Shown here in pieces: positions 24,820 to 33,489 of a stretch of DNA of 64,000 bases. Source of the DNA: Mycobacterium sp. (lineage in GTDB: Bacteria; Actinomycetota; Actinomycetes; Mycobacteriales; Mycobacteriaceae); assembly GCA_016197405.1 (NCBI GenBank), contig JACPVR010000015.1:93565-157564 (forward strand), in the 5' to 3' direction. Both the position numbers and the translations under genes were made by a program. The notes beneath the pieces were generated by a model, which saw only the letters and a list, made by a program, of their open reading frames with translations, did not search any database and was not told where the DNA came from. Positions within the stretch are counted from its first letter, which is position 1; each line of letters starts with the position of its first letter.

Positions 24820-26007
24820 GTGGCGCACCGTATGACCGAACTCGTGAGCCCGTTGCTCGACCCGGCGACAAGCCCGCTCGACGATCGTCAGCGCGACGTC
24901 GTCCGACGTGTCTCCGACGCCGAGCGCGCCCACATCCTTGCGCTGCCGAGCAATGATCCGCGCGATCCGAAATTGCGCGCCCGCGTGCAGGCCACCGGGC
25001 CCGAACTGTTCGGCCAGCCGGCCGCAATCAGGGCCACACTGAGGGAAAACGCCAGCGCGCTGGACATCATCGCCGACAAGCTCGGCACCGGGATCAGTCG
25101 CGTCGTGCTGGTGGGGTGCGGTGATTCGCTGGCCGTCATGATCGCCGCCCGTCAAGCGCTGGAGGATGTGCTCGGGGTGCCGTGCGAGCCGATGCAGAGC
25201 CTGGAGTTCGCCTACTACCACGCCCGTCTGGCCGGCCCGGGAACCGCGGTCATCGCGCTGTCCAGCTCCGGCGAGACGACCAGGACAGTGGAAGCGCTGC
25301 TGATGGCCCAGCAACGCGGATCGTATACCGTTGCGCTCACCAACACCGACGGCTCGACCCTGCAGTCGGAGGCCGACACCGCCCTGAAGATCGAGGCCAC
25401 CCGCGTCGGCTGGCCCACGCAGTCGTCCACTTCGGCGCTGGCCCTGCTGCTCGAACTCGCGGTCCGGATCGGTGAACGCAACAACCCCGCCGCAACCGAG
25501 CCGCTGCGCGCCGCCTTCGACGCGCTGCCCGACACCATGCGCCAGGTGTTGATACGCCTCGACCAGGTCATCGCGTCCATCGCCGAGGCCGAGGTCGCCG
25601 CCGGGGTGCAGACGGTGTTGTTCGCCGGTGCCGGACCCAATCTCGCGTCGGCGATCATCGGTGCGGCCAAGGTCAAGGAATGCACCGCGCTGCACGCCAT
25701 CGACATCCAGACCGAGGAATACCACCACTACAACTCGCAGAAGGCCGGCGAACCGCTGTTCCTGCTGGCACCGTCGGGCCCGACGGTGCCCCGCGCCGTC
25801 GACACCGGAACCGACGCGCTGCGCTGGGGCGGGCGGCTCTACGTCGTCACCACCGAGGGTGAGGACGCCTTCGAACACCTCGGCGGCCAGATCATCACGC
25901 TGCCCGCGGTTGCGGAGTCGCTGTCGCCGCTGCTGTACGTGCTACCTGCCCAGCTGTTCGGATATCACCTCGGACTGAGCTGTTATGCCGCGGCGGCACC
26001 GAGATGA
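24820..26007 (+). CDS. Double-SIS-domain protein (GlmS/FrlB-like sugar isomerase or deglycase)
   Basis: The protein has 395 residues. Two sugar-isomerase (SIS) domains are seen: the first with VGCGDSLAVM and LSSSGETTRTVEAL (residues about 90-160), the second with FAGAGPNLASAIIGAAKVKE and the acidic segment QTEEYHHYN (about 265-305). The arrangement matches the isomerase half of GlmS and the fructosamine-6-phosphate deglycase FrlB, which split or isomerise phosphorylated amino sugars. The PfkB kinase gene overlaps its 3' end by 4 bp, the same pairing as FrlB/FrlD. GTG 24820 is used; ATG 24832 is also possible. It is the first gene of the operon. Confidence 0.8.
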   Translation: MAHRMTELVSPLLDPATSPLDDRQRDVVRRVSDAERAHILALPSNDPRDPKLRARVQATGPELFGQPAAIRATLRENASALDIIADKLGTGISRVVLVGCGDSLAVMIAARQALEDVLGVPCEPMQSLEFAYYHARLAGPGTAVIALSSSGETTRTVEALLMAQQRGSYTVALTNTDGSTLQSEADTALKIEATRVGWPTQSSTSALALLLELAVRIGERNNPAATEPLRAAFDALPDTMRQVLIRLDQVIASIAEAEVAAGVQTVLFAGAGPNLASAIIGAAKVKECTALHAIDIQTEEYHHYNSQKAGEPLFLLAPSGPTVPRAVDTGTDALRWGGRLYVVTTEGEDAFEHLGGQIITLPAVAESLSPLLYVLPAQLFGYHLGLSCYAAAAPR

Positions 26008-26885
26008 GCGCAACCACCCTGGCCTGTATCGGCAACCTCACCATCGACGAAGCGGTGTCACCCTCGGGCGCGCGGATCGAATCGGTCGGCGGCGACGCAT
26101 TGTTCGCCGCCCTGGCGGCCCGTCTGGCCGGCGGCAGCCCGACGATAGTGGCGCCGCTGGGCACCGACGCCACCCCGGCGCTGCTGGCGGCCATCACCAC
26201 CGCGGGCAGTGATCCGGCCTCGCTGCCACGCCGCGATCTGCCGACCGTGCGCAATGTCATCCATTACGACGAGGACGGCGGGCGGATCTGGGATCTGGTG
26301 CTCGGCGACGACCATTTCGAGCAGATGTCGGTGCAACCCGCCGATATCACCGCAGCCACCGTGGCCGCACCGGGAATCCTGCTGTCGGCCATGGCCTTAC
26401 ACGCTCAGCTCACGCTGGCCGCGTGGCTGCGGGCACGTACCACCGCGACCATCTACTTCGATCCGCAGGAGGACTACATCGCCGGTAACGAGGCGGCGCT
26501 GCGTGCCGCGGTTGCCGCCTGTGACGTATTCCTGCCCAGCGAGGTCGAGGCCACCGCGCTGGCGGGCACCGCGGACCTCGCCGCGGCGGCCGCGGCCTTC
26601 CTGGCGCTGGGCCCCGGCGTCGTCGTCATCAAACGTGCCGAGACCGGTTGCCTCGTGGCCACCACCGAACATCCCGAACCGGTCGCGGTCGGTGCCGACG
26701 CAGTCGACCCGGTGGACAGCACCGGGGCCGGGGACGCCTTCTGCGGCGCATTCAGCGCCGTGCATCTGCGCACCGGCGATCCGTACGCCGCGGCACGCGC
26801 CGGTGCAGACGTGGCCCGGATCGCGGTCAGCGCCAACGGAATCGACGGTCTACTGGCCGCCGTCAGCACCGAGGTGGCGCGATGA
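26004..26885 (+). CDS. PfkB-family carbohydrate/nucleoside kinase
   Basis: This 293-residue ribokinase-fold protein has the first PfkB signature region with a GGDALFAALAARLAG helix near residue 28. The catalytic signature DSTGAGDAFCGAF lies near residue 237, with the general base Asp and anion hole. It should phosphorylate a sugar or nucleoside hydroxyl with ATP. Coupled by 4-bp overlaps to the SIS gene before it and the racemase gene after it. A plausible role is to phosphorylate the imported glycosylated compound before the SIS protein acts. Confidence 0.87.
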   Translation: MSATTLACIGNLTIDEAVSPSGARIESVGGDALFAALAARLAGGSPTIVAPLGTDATPALLAAITTAGSDPASLPRRDLPTVRNVIHYDEDGGRIWDLVLGDDHFEQMSVQPADITAATVAAPGILLSAMALHAQLTLAAWLRARTTATIYFDPQEDYIAGNEAALRAAVAACDVFLPSEVEATALAGTADLAAAAAAFLALGPGVVVIKRAETGCLVATTEHPEPVAVGADAVDPVDSTGAGDAFCGAFSAVHLRTGDPYAAARAGADVARIAVSANGIDGLLAAVSTEVAR

Positions 26886-27601
26886 CCCGGATCACCGTCA
26901 TCAACCCCAACACCTCGGCCGAGCTGACCGCAACCATCACCGCCGCCGCACAGGCCGTGGCCGCACCGCATGTCGCCGTCATCGGCGTCAACCCCGCGGT
27001 CGGCGTCCCCAGCGTGGAAAGCCATGCCGAAGAGGCGATCGCCGCCGTCGGCGTGCTCGAACAGGTCCGGCTGACCACCGACTACACCGACGCCTACGTC
27101 ATCGCCTGTTTCGGCGACACCGGCGTTGCCGCCGCCCGTGAGATCGCCACCTGCCCCGTCGTCGGGATGACCGAAGCCGCACTGCAAACCGCCTGCCTGG
27201 TCGCGCACCGGTTCGTCGTCATCACCATGCCGGACCGCACCATCGCGCACAGCGACCGCGTGATAGCCGCACTCGGACTGGCGCACCGCTGCACCGTGCG
27301 TGCCGTCGACGTGCCGGTCACCGACCTCGTCGAAGGATCGACCCACCTGCTCGACGCGTTCGTCGCCGCCGCCCGCGACGCCATCGACACCGAACATGCC
27401 GAGGCCGTCGTGCTCGGCTGCGCCGGACTGGCCGATCTGGCAGGCCCGCTGACCGAAGCACTCGGCGTCCCGGTCGTCGACGGGGTCGCCGCGGGTATCG
27501 GAATCGCGGCCGGACTGGTCGCGATGGGGCTGAACACCTCGCGCGCAAACACTTTCGCAGCGGTCCCCGGACTGCCCGCCTACCGGCTGGACCAGCCATG
27601 A
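26882..27601 (+). CDS. Asp/Glu/hydantoin racemase-family protein
   Basis: The protein has 239 residues. It begins TRITVINPNTSAELT, the conserved first strand of hydantoin/allantoin racemases. The two catalytic cysteines are present: Cys in VIACFGD and Cys in VLGCAGL. Members racemise hydantoins, allantoin or acidic amino acids without cofactor. It overlaps both neighbours by 4 bp. Together with an amidohydrolase and a PuuE-like protein it suggests stereochemical processing of a cyclic amide such as a hydantoin or allantoin. Confidence 0.85.
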   Translation: MTRITVINPNTSAELTATITAAAQAVAAPHVAVIGVNPAVGVPSVESHAEEAIAAVGVLEQVRLTTDYTDAYVIACFGDTGVAAAREIATCPVVGMTEAALQTACLVAHRFVVITMPDRTIAHSDRVIAALGLAHRCTVRAVDVPVTDLVEGSTHLLDAFVAAARDAIDTEHAEAVVLGCAGLADLAGPLTEALGVPVVDGVAAGIGIAAGLVAMGLNTSRANTFAAVPGLPAYRLDQP

Positions 27602-29118
27602 ACACACTTTTCCGCGACGTCCTGATCTACGACGCGACCGCCGCCGACGCCATGACCGGGCCGGTCGACGTGCTGATCGACGGCGACCGCATCAGCACCA
27701 TCGGCGCGCAGCTGCCCGCTCCCGCCGGTGCCCGGATCATCGACGGACACGGCAGGCATCTGCTGCTGCCCGGTCTGATCAACGCGCATTTCCATTCACC
27801 GGCCAACCATCTGAAAGGTTCGGTGCGCAGCCTGCCGCTCGAACTCTTCATGCTCTTCGAATCACCGGCCGATCCGGCGCTGACGCCCAGCCCGCGCGAG
27901 GCCTACCTGCGGACCATGCTCGGCGCCATCGAAATGCTGCAACGCGGTATCACCTGCGTGCAGGATGACGCCTTCCTGATGCCCTATCCCGACCCGGAGA
28001 TCATCGACGCCGTGGCATCGGCATACCGCGACAGCGGTATACGCGCCTTCCTCGCACTGGACCAGCCGGAGCTGACCGAGGCCGAAAAGCTACCGTTCGT
28101 CGGCGAACTCGACGCCACCGGCCGCGCAGCCTTCGACCAGCCCGCCCCGGCGGCCGCCGACCAGCTGCTGGCTGCCTATGACCACCTGATCACCCGGTGG
28201 CACGGAGCCGCCGATGACCGCATCCGCGCTGCCGTGTCGATCTCCGCCCCGCAGCGCGTCAGCCTGGACTACTTCGGCGCGCTCGACGATCTCGCCGAAC
28301 GGCACGGTCTTCCGCTGTATGCGCACATGCTCGAAACCAAGGTGCAGCGCACCCTGATGACCGAACAACCACGATTCGGCGGCCGCTCGCTGGTCGGTTA
28401 CACCGCCGACGCCGGGCTGCTCAAACCGCACACCAACGTCATCCACGCGGTCTGGGTCGACGATGCCGACCTCGACCTCATCGCCGGTGCCGGTTGCACC
28501 GTGGTGCACAACCCGATCAGCAATCTGCGACTGGGCAGCGGTGTGCTGCCGTGGCGTGCCATGCTCGATCACGGTATCCCGGTCGCGCTGGGCACCGACG
28601 AGGCGATCTGCGACGACAGCGTCAACGTGTGGACCGTCGCCAAGATCGCCGGCCTGATCCACAACGTGTCCGGGCTCGACAGCGACCAATGGCCAACGCC
28701 GGTCGAGGTTCTCGACGCGCTGTGGAGCGGAGGCGCCCGCGCGACCCGGCGTGCCGACCTCGGCGTCATCGCGCCGAACATGCTCGCCGACCTGGCGATG
28801 GTCGACCTGCACAGCATCGCCTTCACCCCACTCAACGACCTGCGCGAACAACTGGTGCACTGCCAGGACGGCAGCGATGTCGTGCTCACCATGGTCGCCG
28901 GCCGCGTCGTCGCCGAGCACGGCCACGTCACCAGCGTCGACGAAACCGCGCTACTCGACGAGGCCCGGGAGCTGTTCGGCGCCAAACTGCCGGCGATCCG
29001 GCGCGCCCGCGAAGGTGCCGCGGAGCTGTATCCGGCCTACCAGCACATCGTGCGCCGCGCCGCCACAACCGATGTCGGGTTCACCCGCTGGCTCACTCCC
29101 GCAAGGAAGAACACATGA
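27598..29118 (+). CDS. ATZ/TRZ-type amidohydrolase (deaminase family)
   Basis: This 506-residue metal-dependent hydrolase has the usual ligands: HxH in NAHFHSP (about residues 63-65), His in YAHMLETK (about 243), His in VIHAVWVD (about 282) and Asp in GTDEAICDDS (about 332). The composite fold (small beta domain plus barrel) and motifs resemble guanine deaminase, atrazine/melamine chlorohydrolase and S-adenosylhomocysteine deaminase. It should hydrolyse a C-N bond on a ring. It overlaps the racemase and PuuE-like genes by 4 bp each. Confidence 0.87.
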   Translation: MNTLFRDVLIYDATAADAMTGPVDVLIDGDRISTIGAQLPAPAGARIIDGHGRHLLLPGLINAHFHSPANHLKGSVRSLPLELFMLFESPADPALTPSPREAYLRTMLGAIEMLQRGITCVQDDAFLMPYPDPEIIDAVASAYRDSGIRAFLALDQPELTEAEKLPFVGELDATGRAAFDQPAPAAADQLLAAYDHLITRWHGAADDRIRAAVSISAPQRVSLDYFGALDDLAERHGLPLYAHMLETKVQRTLMTEQPRFGGRSLVGYTADAGLLKPHTNVIHAVWVDDADLDLIAGAGCTVVHNPISNLRLGSGVLPWRAMLDHGIPVALGTDEAICDDSVNVWTVAKIAGLIHNVSGLDSDQWPTPVEVLDALWSGGARATRRADLGVIAPNMLADLAMVDLHSIAFTPLNDLREQLVHCQDGSDVVLTMVAGRVVAEHGHVTSVDETALLDEARELFGAKLPAIRRAREGAAELYPAYQHIVRRAATTDVGFTRWLTPARKNT

Positions 29119-30014
29119 CCAACCCGGCCGACTACCGCTATTCGCCCATACCGGACCGCCCGGCAGGCAGCTGGCCCAACGGCGCGCGACTTGCCGTCGT
29201 CGTCTGTGTCGGTGTCGAGTCCTACCGGTTCGGTGACGGACTGACCGAGGACGTGCTGCCGGGCGTTCCCGCACCGGATGTCGTCAACACCGCGTGGCGG
29301 GATTACGGCAACCGCGTGGGCGCCTTCCGGATCTTCGATATGCTTGCCGGCCTGGGTATTCCGCCCACCGTCCTGCTCAACACCGACGTATACGACGAAG
29401 CCCCCGCGGTGCTGGAGGCGGCGCGGCGGGCAGGCGCGGAGATCGTCGGGCACGGCCGGTCCAATTCCGACACCCTGGCGACGATGGCGCCCGAGGCCGA
29501 ACGCGCCTACCTCGCCGACGTCGCCGACCGGATCCGCACGCACGAGGGCGCCGCGCCGGGCGGCTGGTCCAGCCCATGGCTGAGCCACACCGAGGACACG
29601 GTGAACCTGCTGGCCGACACCGGCTACCGCTATCTGCTCGACCTGCGGCTCGACGATCAACCGGTCTGGCTGACCACCGGATCCGGCCCGCTGCTGGCGA
29701 TCCCGTACAACGCCGAGATCAACGACTCGTCGACCATGATCGGCAGGCAGGCCTCGGCGCACGAATTCGAGTCGATGATCGTCGACGAGTTCACCGAACT
29801 GCACACCGCTGCCGCCGGGGTGCCGCTGGTGATGAACATCGTGCTGCACAGCTTCATCTCCGGTGTGCCGTTCCGGCTCGCGGCGGTGCGGCGAGCGCTG
29901 CAGCGTGTCGCCGGTGCCGACGGTGTCTGGTTCAGCACGCCGCGCGACATCCACCGAGCCGTGCTGGCGACACCGGAGCTGTTCCCGCTACCGGTCGGGG
30001 CGGTGAGGTCATGA
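29115..30014 (+). CDS. Polysaccharide-deacetylase-fold protein, PuuE allantoinase-like
   Basis: The protein has 299 residues from ATG 29115, the start that overlaps the amidohydrolase stop by 4 bp. The NodB fold is recognisable, but the metal site is altered: the HxxxH region reads VGHGRSN, keeping only the first His, and the DD motif reads VGVESY. Similar losses occur in PuuE, the cofactor-independent allantoinase. The GGWSSPWLSHTEDT segment also resembles PuuE. Together with the racemase, this points to ring opening of an allantoin- or hydantoin-like molecule. It is not a convincing cell-wall deacetylase. Confidence 0.8.
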   Translation: MTNPADYRYSPIPDRPAGSWPNGARLAVVVCVGVESYRFGDGLTEDVLPGVPAPDVVNTAWRDYGNRVGAFRIFDMLAGLGIPPTVLLNTDVYDEAPAVLEAARRAGAEIVGHGRSNSDTLATMAPEAERAYLADVADRIRTHEGAAPGGWSSPWLSHTEDTVNLLADTGYRYLLDLRLDDQPVWLTTGSGPLLAIPYNAEINDSSTMIGRQASAHEFESMIVDEFTELHTAAAGVPLVMNIVLHSFISGVPFRLAAVRRALQRVAGADGVWFSTPRDIHRAVLATPELFPLPVGAVRS

Positions 30015-31573
30015 CCGAGACGACAGCACCGGTCGCCGTCGTCGAGGACTTCGGTCTGTCGTTGGTGCGCAACGGTGTTCGTAGTGAGGTCCTGAAGAAC
30101 GTCTCGCTGGCGATCCGGCCCGGTGAGATCCTCGGCCTGGTAGGCGAATCCGGCTCCGGCAAGAGCGTGCTGGCCCTGAGCCTGCTCGGGTTGCTCCCGC
30201 CGGAATCTGCGCCGCAGGCAGCCGGATCGGTCACCGTCGACGGCGTCGACATGCTGGCCGCAAAACCCGCGGAGTTGCGCCGGGTGCGCCGCGACAAGCT
30301 CGGCGCCATCTTTCAGGACCCGATGACATCGCTGAACCCGACCATGCGTATCGGCAGGCAGATCGGCGAGGTCACCGGAGACGACGCCGAGTCGGTTCGG
30401 CTGCTGGAGACCGTCGGTGTGCGCGATGCCCAACTGCGGCTGCGGGTGTACCCACACGAGCTCTCCGGTGGTTTGCGGCAGCGTGTGATGGCGGCCATCG
30501 CGGTCGCCGGGCGACCGGCCCTGATCGTCGCCGACGAACCCACCACGGCACTCGATGTGACGGTGCAAGCCCAGCTCCTGGACCTGCTGCGGGAACTGCG
30601 CGACGACTTCGGCTGCTCGGTGCTGATGATCACCCACGACCTGGGCGTCGCCGACCAGATCGCCGACCGGCTCGCGGTGCTCTACCGCGGCGAGCTCGTC
30701 GAGATCGGGCCGGCCGCCGATGTGGTGCGCAACCCGCAACACCCCTACACCCGATCCCTGCTGGCATCGCGGCTGACGCTGACCATGCCGCGCGACCAAC
30801 GGTTCACCGCCGCCGCCGAAGTCGAGCCCGCGGTGCGAATCAGCAACCTGCACTGTGCGTTCGACGTCCGCGGTAACCGGCGCACCCGCGCACAGCAGAT
30901 CAAAGCCGTCGACGGCGTCGACCTCGATATCGCCAGGGGCGAGGCACTGGCCATCGTCGGCGAAAGCGGTTCGGGCAAGTCCACACTGCTGCGTATCGTG
31001 GCCGGCCTGGAGAAGCCGACATCGGGATCGGTGACACTGACCGGCGACGGCGGCCCGCAGATGGTGTTCCAGGACGCCGGCTCCTCCCTGACCCCGTGGC
31101 TGACCATCGGCGAAACGCTGGGGGAGCGGCTGCGCGGGCACAAACTGTCCCGGGCCCAGGTCCGCGACCGGGTCATCGCGGCGCTGGACGCCGTCGGCCT
31201 GCCCGCCGAGGTCGCCACGGCCCGCCCCGGTGAACTGTCGGGCGGACAGCGGCAACGCGTCGGGCTAGCACGGGCCACCATGATCCCGCCCGCCGTGCTG
31301 TTGTGCGACGAACCGACCAGCGCGCTGGACGCTTCGCTGGCCAAGAGTGTGCTCACCCTGATCCGGGACTTGCGTGCCCAGATCGGGATGACGGTGCTGT
31401 TCGTGACGCACGACCTCGCGGTGGCCCGGCTGATGGGGGATCGTATCGCCGTCATGCAGGCCGGCCGGGTCGTCGAACTCGGCCCCGCCGAACAGGTCAT
31501 CTCCGCACCCCGGCAGGACTACACCCGAACCCTGCTGGCCGCCGTACCCGAGATCGAGGGAGCCGCGTCATGA
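30011..31573 (+). CDS. Dpp/Opp-type ABC transporter, fused double ATP-binding protein
   Basis: The protein has 520 residues and two complete nucleotide-binding domains. NBD1 (about 10-250) has Walker A GESGSGKS, signature LSGGLRQR and Walker B LIVADEPT. NBD2 (about 275-515) has [17 protein letters not shown] and LLCDEPTSALD. It corresponds to fused DppD-DppF and powers uptake through the two permeases encoded next. Starts at ATG 30011, overlapping the PuuE-like gene by 4 bp, so transport is co-translated with the catabolic enzymes. Confidence 0.92.
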   Translation: MTETTAPVAVVEDFGLSLVRNGVRSEVLKNVSLAIRPGEILGLVGESGSGKSVLALSLLGLLPPESAPQAAGSVTVDGVDMLAAKPAELRRVRRDKLGAIFQDPMTSLNPTMRIGRQIGEVTGDDAESVRLLETVGVRDAQLRLRVYPHELSGGLRQRVMAAIAVAGRPALIVADEPTTALDVTVQAQLLDLLRELRDDFGCSVLMITHDLGVADQIADRLAVLYRGELVEIGPAADVVRNPQHPYTRSLLASRLTLTMPRDQRFTAAAEVEPAVRISNLHCAFDVRGNRRTRAQQIKAVDGVDLDIARGEALAIVGESGSGKSTLLRIVAGLEKPTSGSVTLTGDGGPQMVFQDAGSSLTPWLTIGETLGERLRGHKLSRAQVRDRVIAALDAVGLPAEVATARPGELSGGQRQRVGLARATMIPPAVLLCDEPTSALDASLAKSVLTLIRDLRAQIGMTVLFVTHDLAVARLMGDRIAVMQAGRVVELGPAEQVISAPRQDYTRTLLAAVPEIEGAAS

Positions 31574-32433
31574 CTGCCCTTGGGTTGGTGGCGCGGGGCC
31601 GGGTCCGTCCGATCACCGCCGGCGGCACCCGGCTGGCCCGGCCCATCGCCTGGGCGCTGGTCGGTGTGCTGGGCCTGGTGACGCTGCTGGCGGTGTTCGC
31701 GCGAACATTGGCACCGCACAACCCGATCCAGCCCGTCGGCCCGCTGAACCTGCCGCCGCTGAGCCCGGGGTTCCCGCTCGGCACCGACGGAATCGGCCGG
31801 GACCTGTTGTCCCGCACACTGATCGGGATACAGGTCAGCTGGCTCTCGGCGCTCGTCGTGGTAGCCAGTGGGCTGCTGATCGGCGGTACCGTCGGGTTGA
31901 TCGCCGGCGCCGCGGGAGGGCGCGTCGACAACATTCTGATGCGCATCACCGACCTGTTCCTGGCACTGCCCGGCGCACTGGTCGCCATCGCGATCGTCGC
32001 GGCCCTGGGCTCGGGGCTGTTCAACACCCTGGTCGGCGTCGCCATCGTGTGGTGGCCGTACTACGCCCGCATCGTGCGTGGTGAGGTCAAGGCACTGGCC
32101 GCCCGCCCGCACGTCGAGGCCGCCCGGCTCGCCGGGGTCAGCAGGACACGGATCCTGACCCGGCACCTGCTGCCCGGCGTGGTGCCGACCGCCGTCGTCA
32201 CCGCGAGTCTCGATGTCGGCAATGTGGTGCTGCTGCTGGCTGCGTTGTCCTTCCTGGGCCTGGGCCAGCAGGCTCCGGCACCCGAACTCGGTGCCGACAC
32301 CGCGCGGGCGCTGAGCCAGCTGCTGAGCCAATGGTGGGTGCCGGGAGTGCCGGGTATCGCGGTGCTGCTGCTGAGCCTGATCGCCAATGTCGGCGGCGAC
32401 GCCATCCGCAATCTGATCCGGGTCCGGAGGTGA
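31570..32433 (+). CDS. ABC transporter permease, DppC type
   Basis: The protein has 287 residues from ATG 31570. One N-terminal membrane helix (ALVGVLGLVTLLAVFA) is followed by a periplasmic loop with FPLGTDGIGRDLLSRTLIG, the DppC hallmark, and five further helices. The ATPase-coupling loop is seen as VEAARLAGVSRTRILTRHLLPG. It forms the membrane channel with the DppB-type subunit encoded next. Overlaps the ATPase gene by 4 bp. Confidence 0.9.
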   Translation: MTALGLVARGRVRPITAGGTRLARPIAWALVGVLGLVTLLAVFARTLAPHNPIQPVGPLNLPPLSPGFPLGTDGIGRDLLSRTLIGIQVSWLSALVVVASGLLIGGTVGLIAGAAGGRVDNILMRITDLFLALPGALVAIAIVAALGSGLFNTLVGVAIVWWPYYARIVRGEVKALAARPHVEAARLAGVSRTRILTRHLLPGVVPTAVVTASLDVGNVVLLLAALSFLGLGQQAPAPELGADTARALSQLLSQWWVPGVPGIAVLLLSLIANVGGDAIRNLIRVRR

Positions 32434-32437
32434 CACG

Positions 32438-33430
32438 GTGCTGCGATTCCTGAGCCGCCGGCTATCGGCCGCCGCGCTGATCCTGCTCATCCTGTCGCTG
32501 GTGATCTTTGTGCTGCAACAGGTTTCGCCGGGGGATCCGGCGCGCGCCTACGTCGGCGCCAATGCCTCCAACGCCATGGTCGCCGCCGAACGGCAGCGCC
32601 TGGGCCTCAACGACCCGTTCTTCACGCAGTACTTCCGGTTCCTGGGCGGGGTTTTCACCGGCGACCTGGGTCGCTCGTTGCGTACCCGCCAACCGGTGAC
32701 CTCCGATCTGGCGACCTACCTGCCCGCCACCGTCGAACTGGTGGTGACGGCATTCGTCATCGCGCTGATCCTCGCCGCCCTGTATGCGCTGTCCGGTGCA
32801 CTGCGCTGGCCCGGTGCCTCGATAGGCCGCGGTGTGTTGCTGCTGCTGGCCACCGCACCGCCGTTCCTGCTGGCGCTGGTGGGCATCATCGTGTTCTTCG
32901 GGCAGCTGGGCTGGCTGCCGGCCCGCGGTGTCGGCAATTTCGAGGACCCAGGTCCCACCGGGATGCAGGCGCTCGACACCCTGCTGCACGGGCAGGCCGA
33001 CGCATTCCTCGACGCGCTCGCGCATCTGGCGCTGCCGGCGCTGGTGCTCTCGATTGCCCCGGCGGTCGCCATCGGCCGGGTGTTGCGGTCGTCGCTGCAG
33101 GGTGTGCTCGGAGTCGACTATGTGCGGACCGCCCGGTCCAAGGGACTGGGCGAACCGCAGGTGGTCGGACGGCATGTGGTGCGCAACGCCATCGGGGCGG
33201 CGCTGTCGATGGCCGGGCTGCAACTCGGGGTGATGTTCGCCGGCGTCGTCGTGGTGGAGCAGATCTTCTCCTGGCCCGGGATCGGCAACTACCTGGCGGC
33301 ATCGATCCCGGTGTCCGATTTCCCCGCCATCGCCGCCGTCACATTGGTGCTCGGTGCCATATACGTCCTGTCCAATGTCGCCGTGGACTTGCTGCAGGCC
33401 GTCGCCGACCCCCGAATAGTCGCCGAATGA
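32438..33430 (+). CDS. ABC transporter permease, DppB type
   Basis: This 330-residue protein starts at GTG 32438, 4 bp after the DppC-type stop. It begins LRFLSRRLSAAALILLILSLVIF and continues QQVSPGDPARAYVG, the typical DppB N-terminus. Six membrane segments are evident, plus the cytoplasmic EAA-like loop VRTARSKGLGEPQVVGRHVVRNA. The DppC-before-DppB gene order is reversed relative to the other two transporters in this window. Confidence 0.9.
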   Translation: MLRFLSRRLSAAALILLILSLVIFVLQQVSPGDPARAYVGANASNAMVAAERQRLGLNDPFFTQYFRFLGGVFTGDLGRSLRTRQPVTSDLATYLPATVELVVTAFVIALILAALYALSGALRWPGASIGRGVLLLLATAPPFLLALVGIIVFFGQLGWLPARGVGNFEDPGPTGMQALDTLLHGQADAFLDALAHLALPALVLSIAPAVAIGRVLRSSLQGVLGVDYVRTARSKGLGEPQVVGRHVVRNAIGAALSMAGLQLGVMFAGVVVVEQIFSWPGIGNYLAASIPVSDFPAIAAVTLVLGAIYVLSNVAVDLLQAVADPRIVAE

Positions 33431-33489
33431 TCGACAACGCAACACCTTTCGTCCCAACCCGACAAATCCACCGAGCAAGGAGCACTGTT

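Noticed and set aside
29657..31255. 532-codon minus-strand open frame opposite the PuuE-like and ATPase genes
   Set aside because: It spans two coupled plus-strand genes with clear motifs, so it cannot be a real conserved gene.
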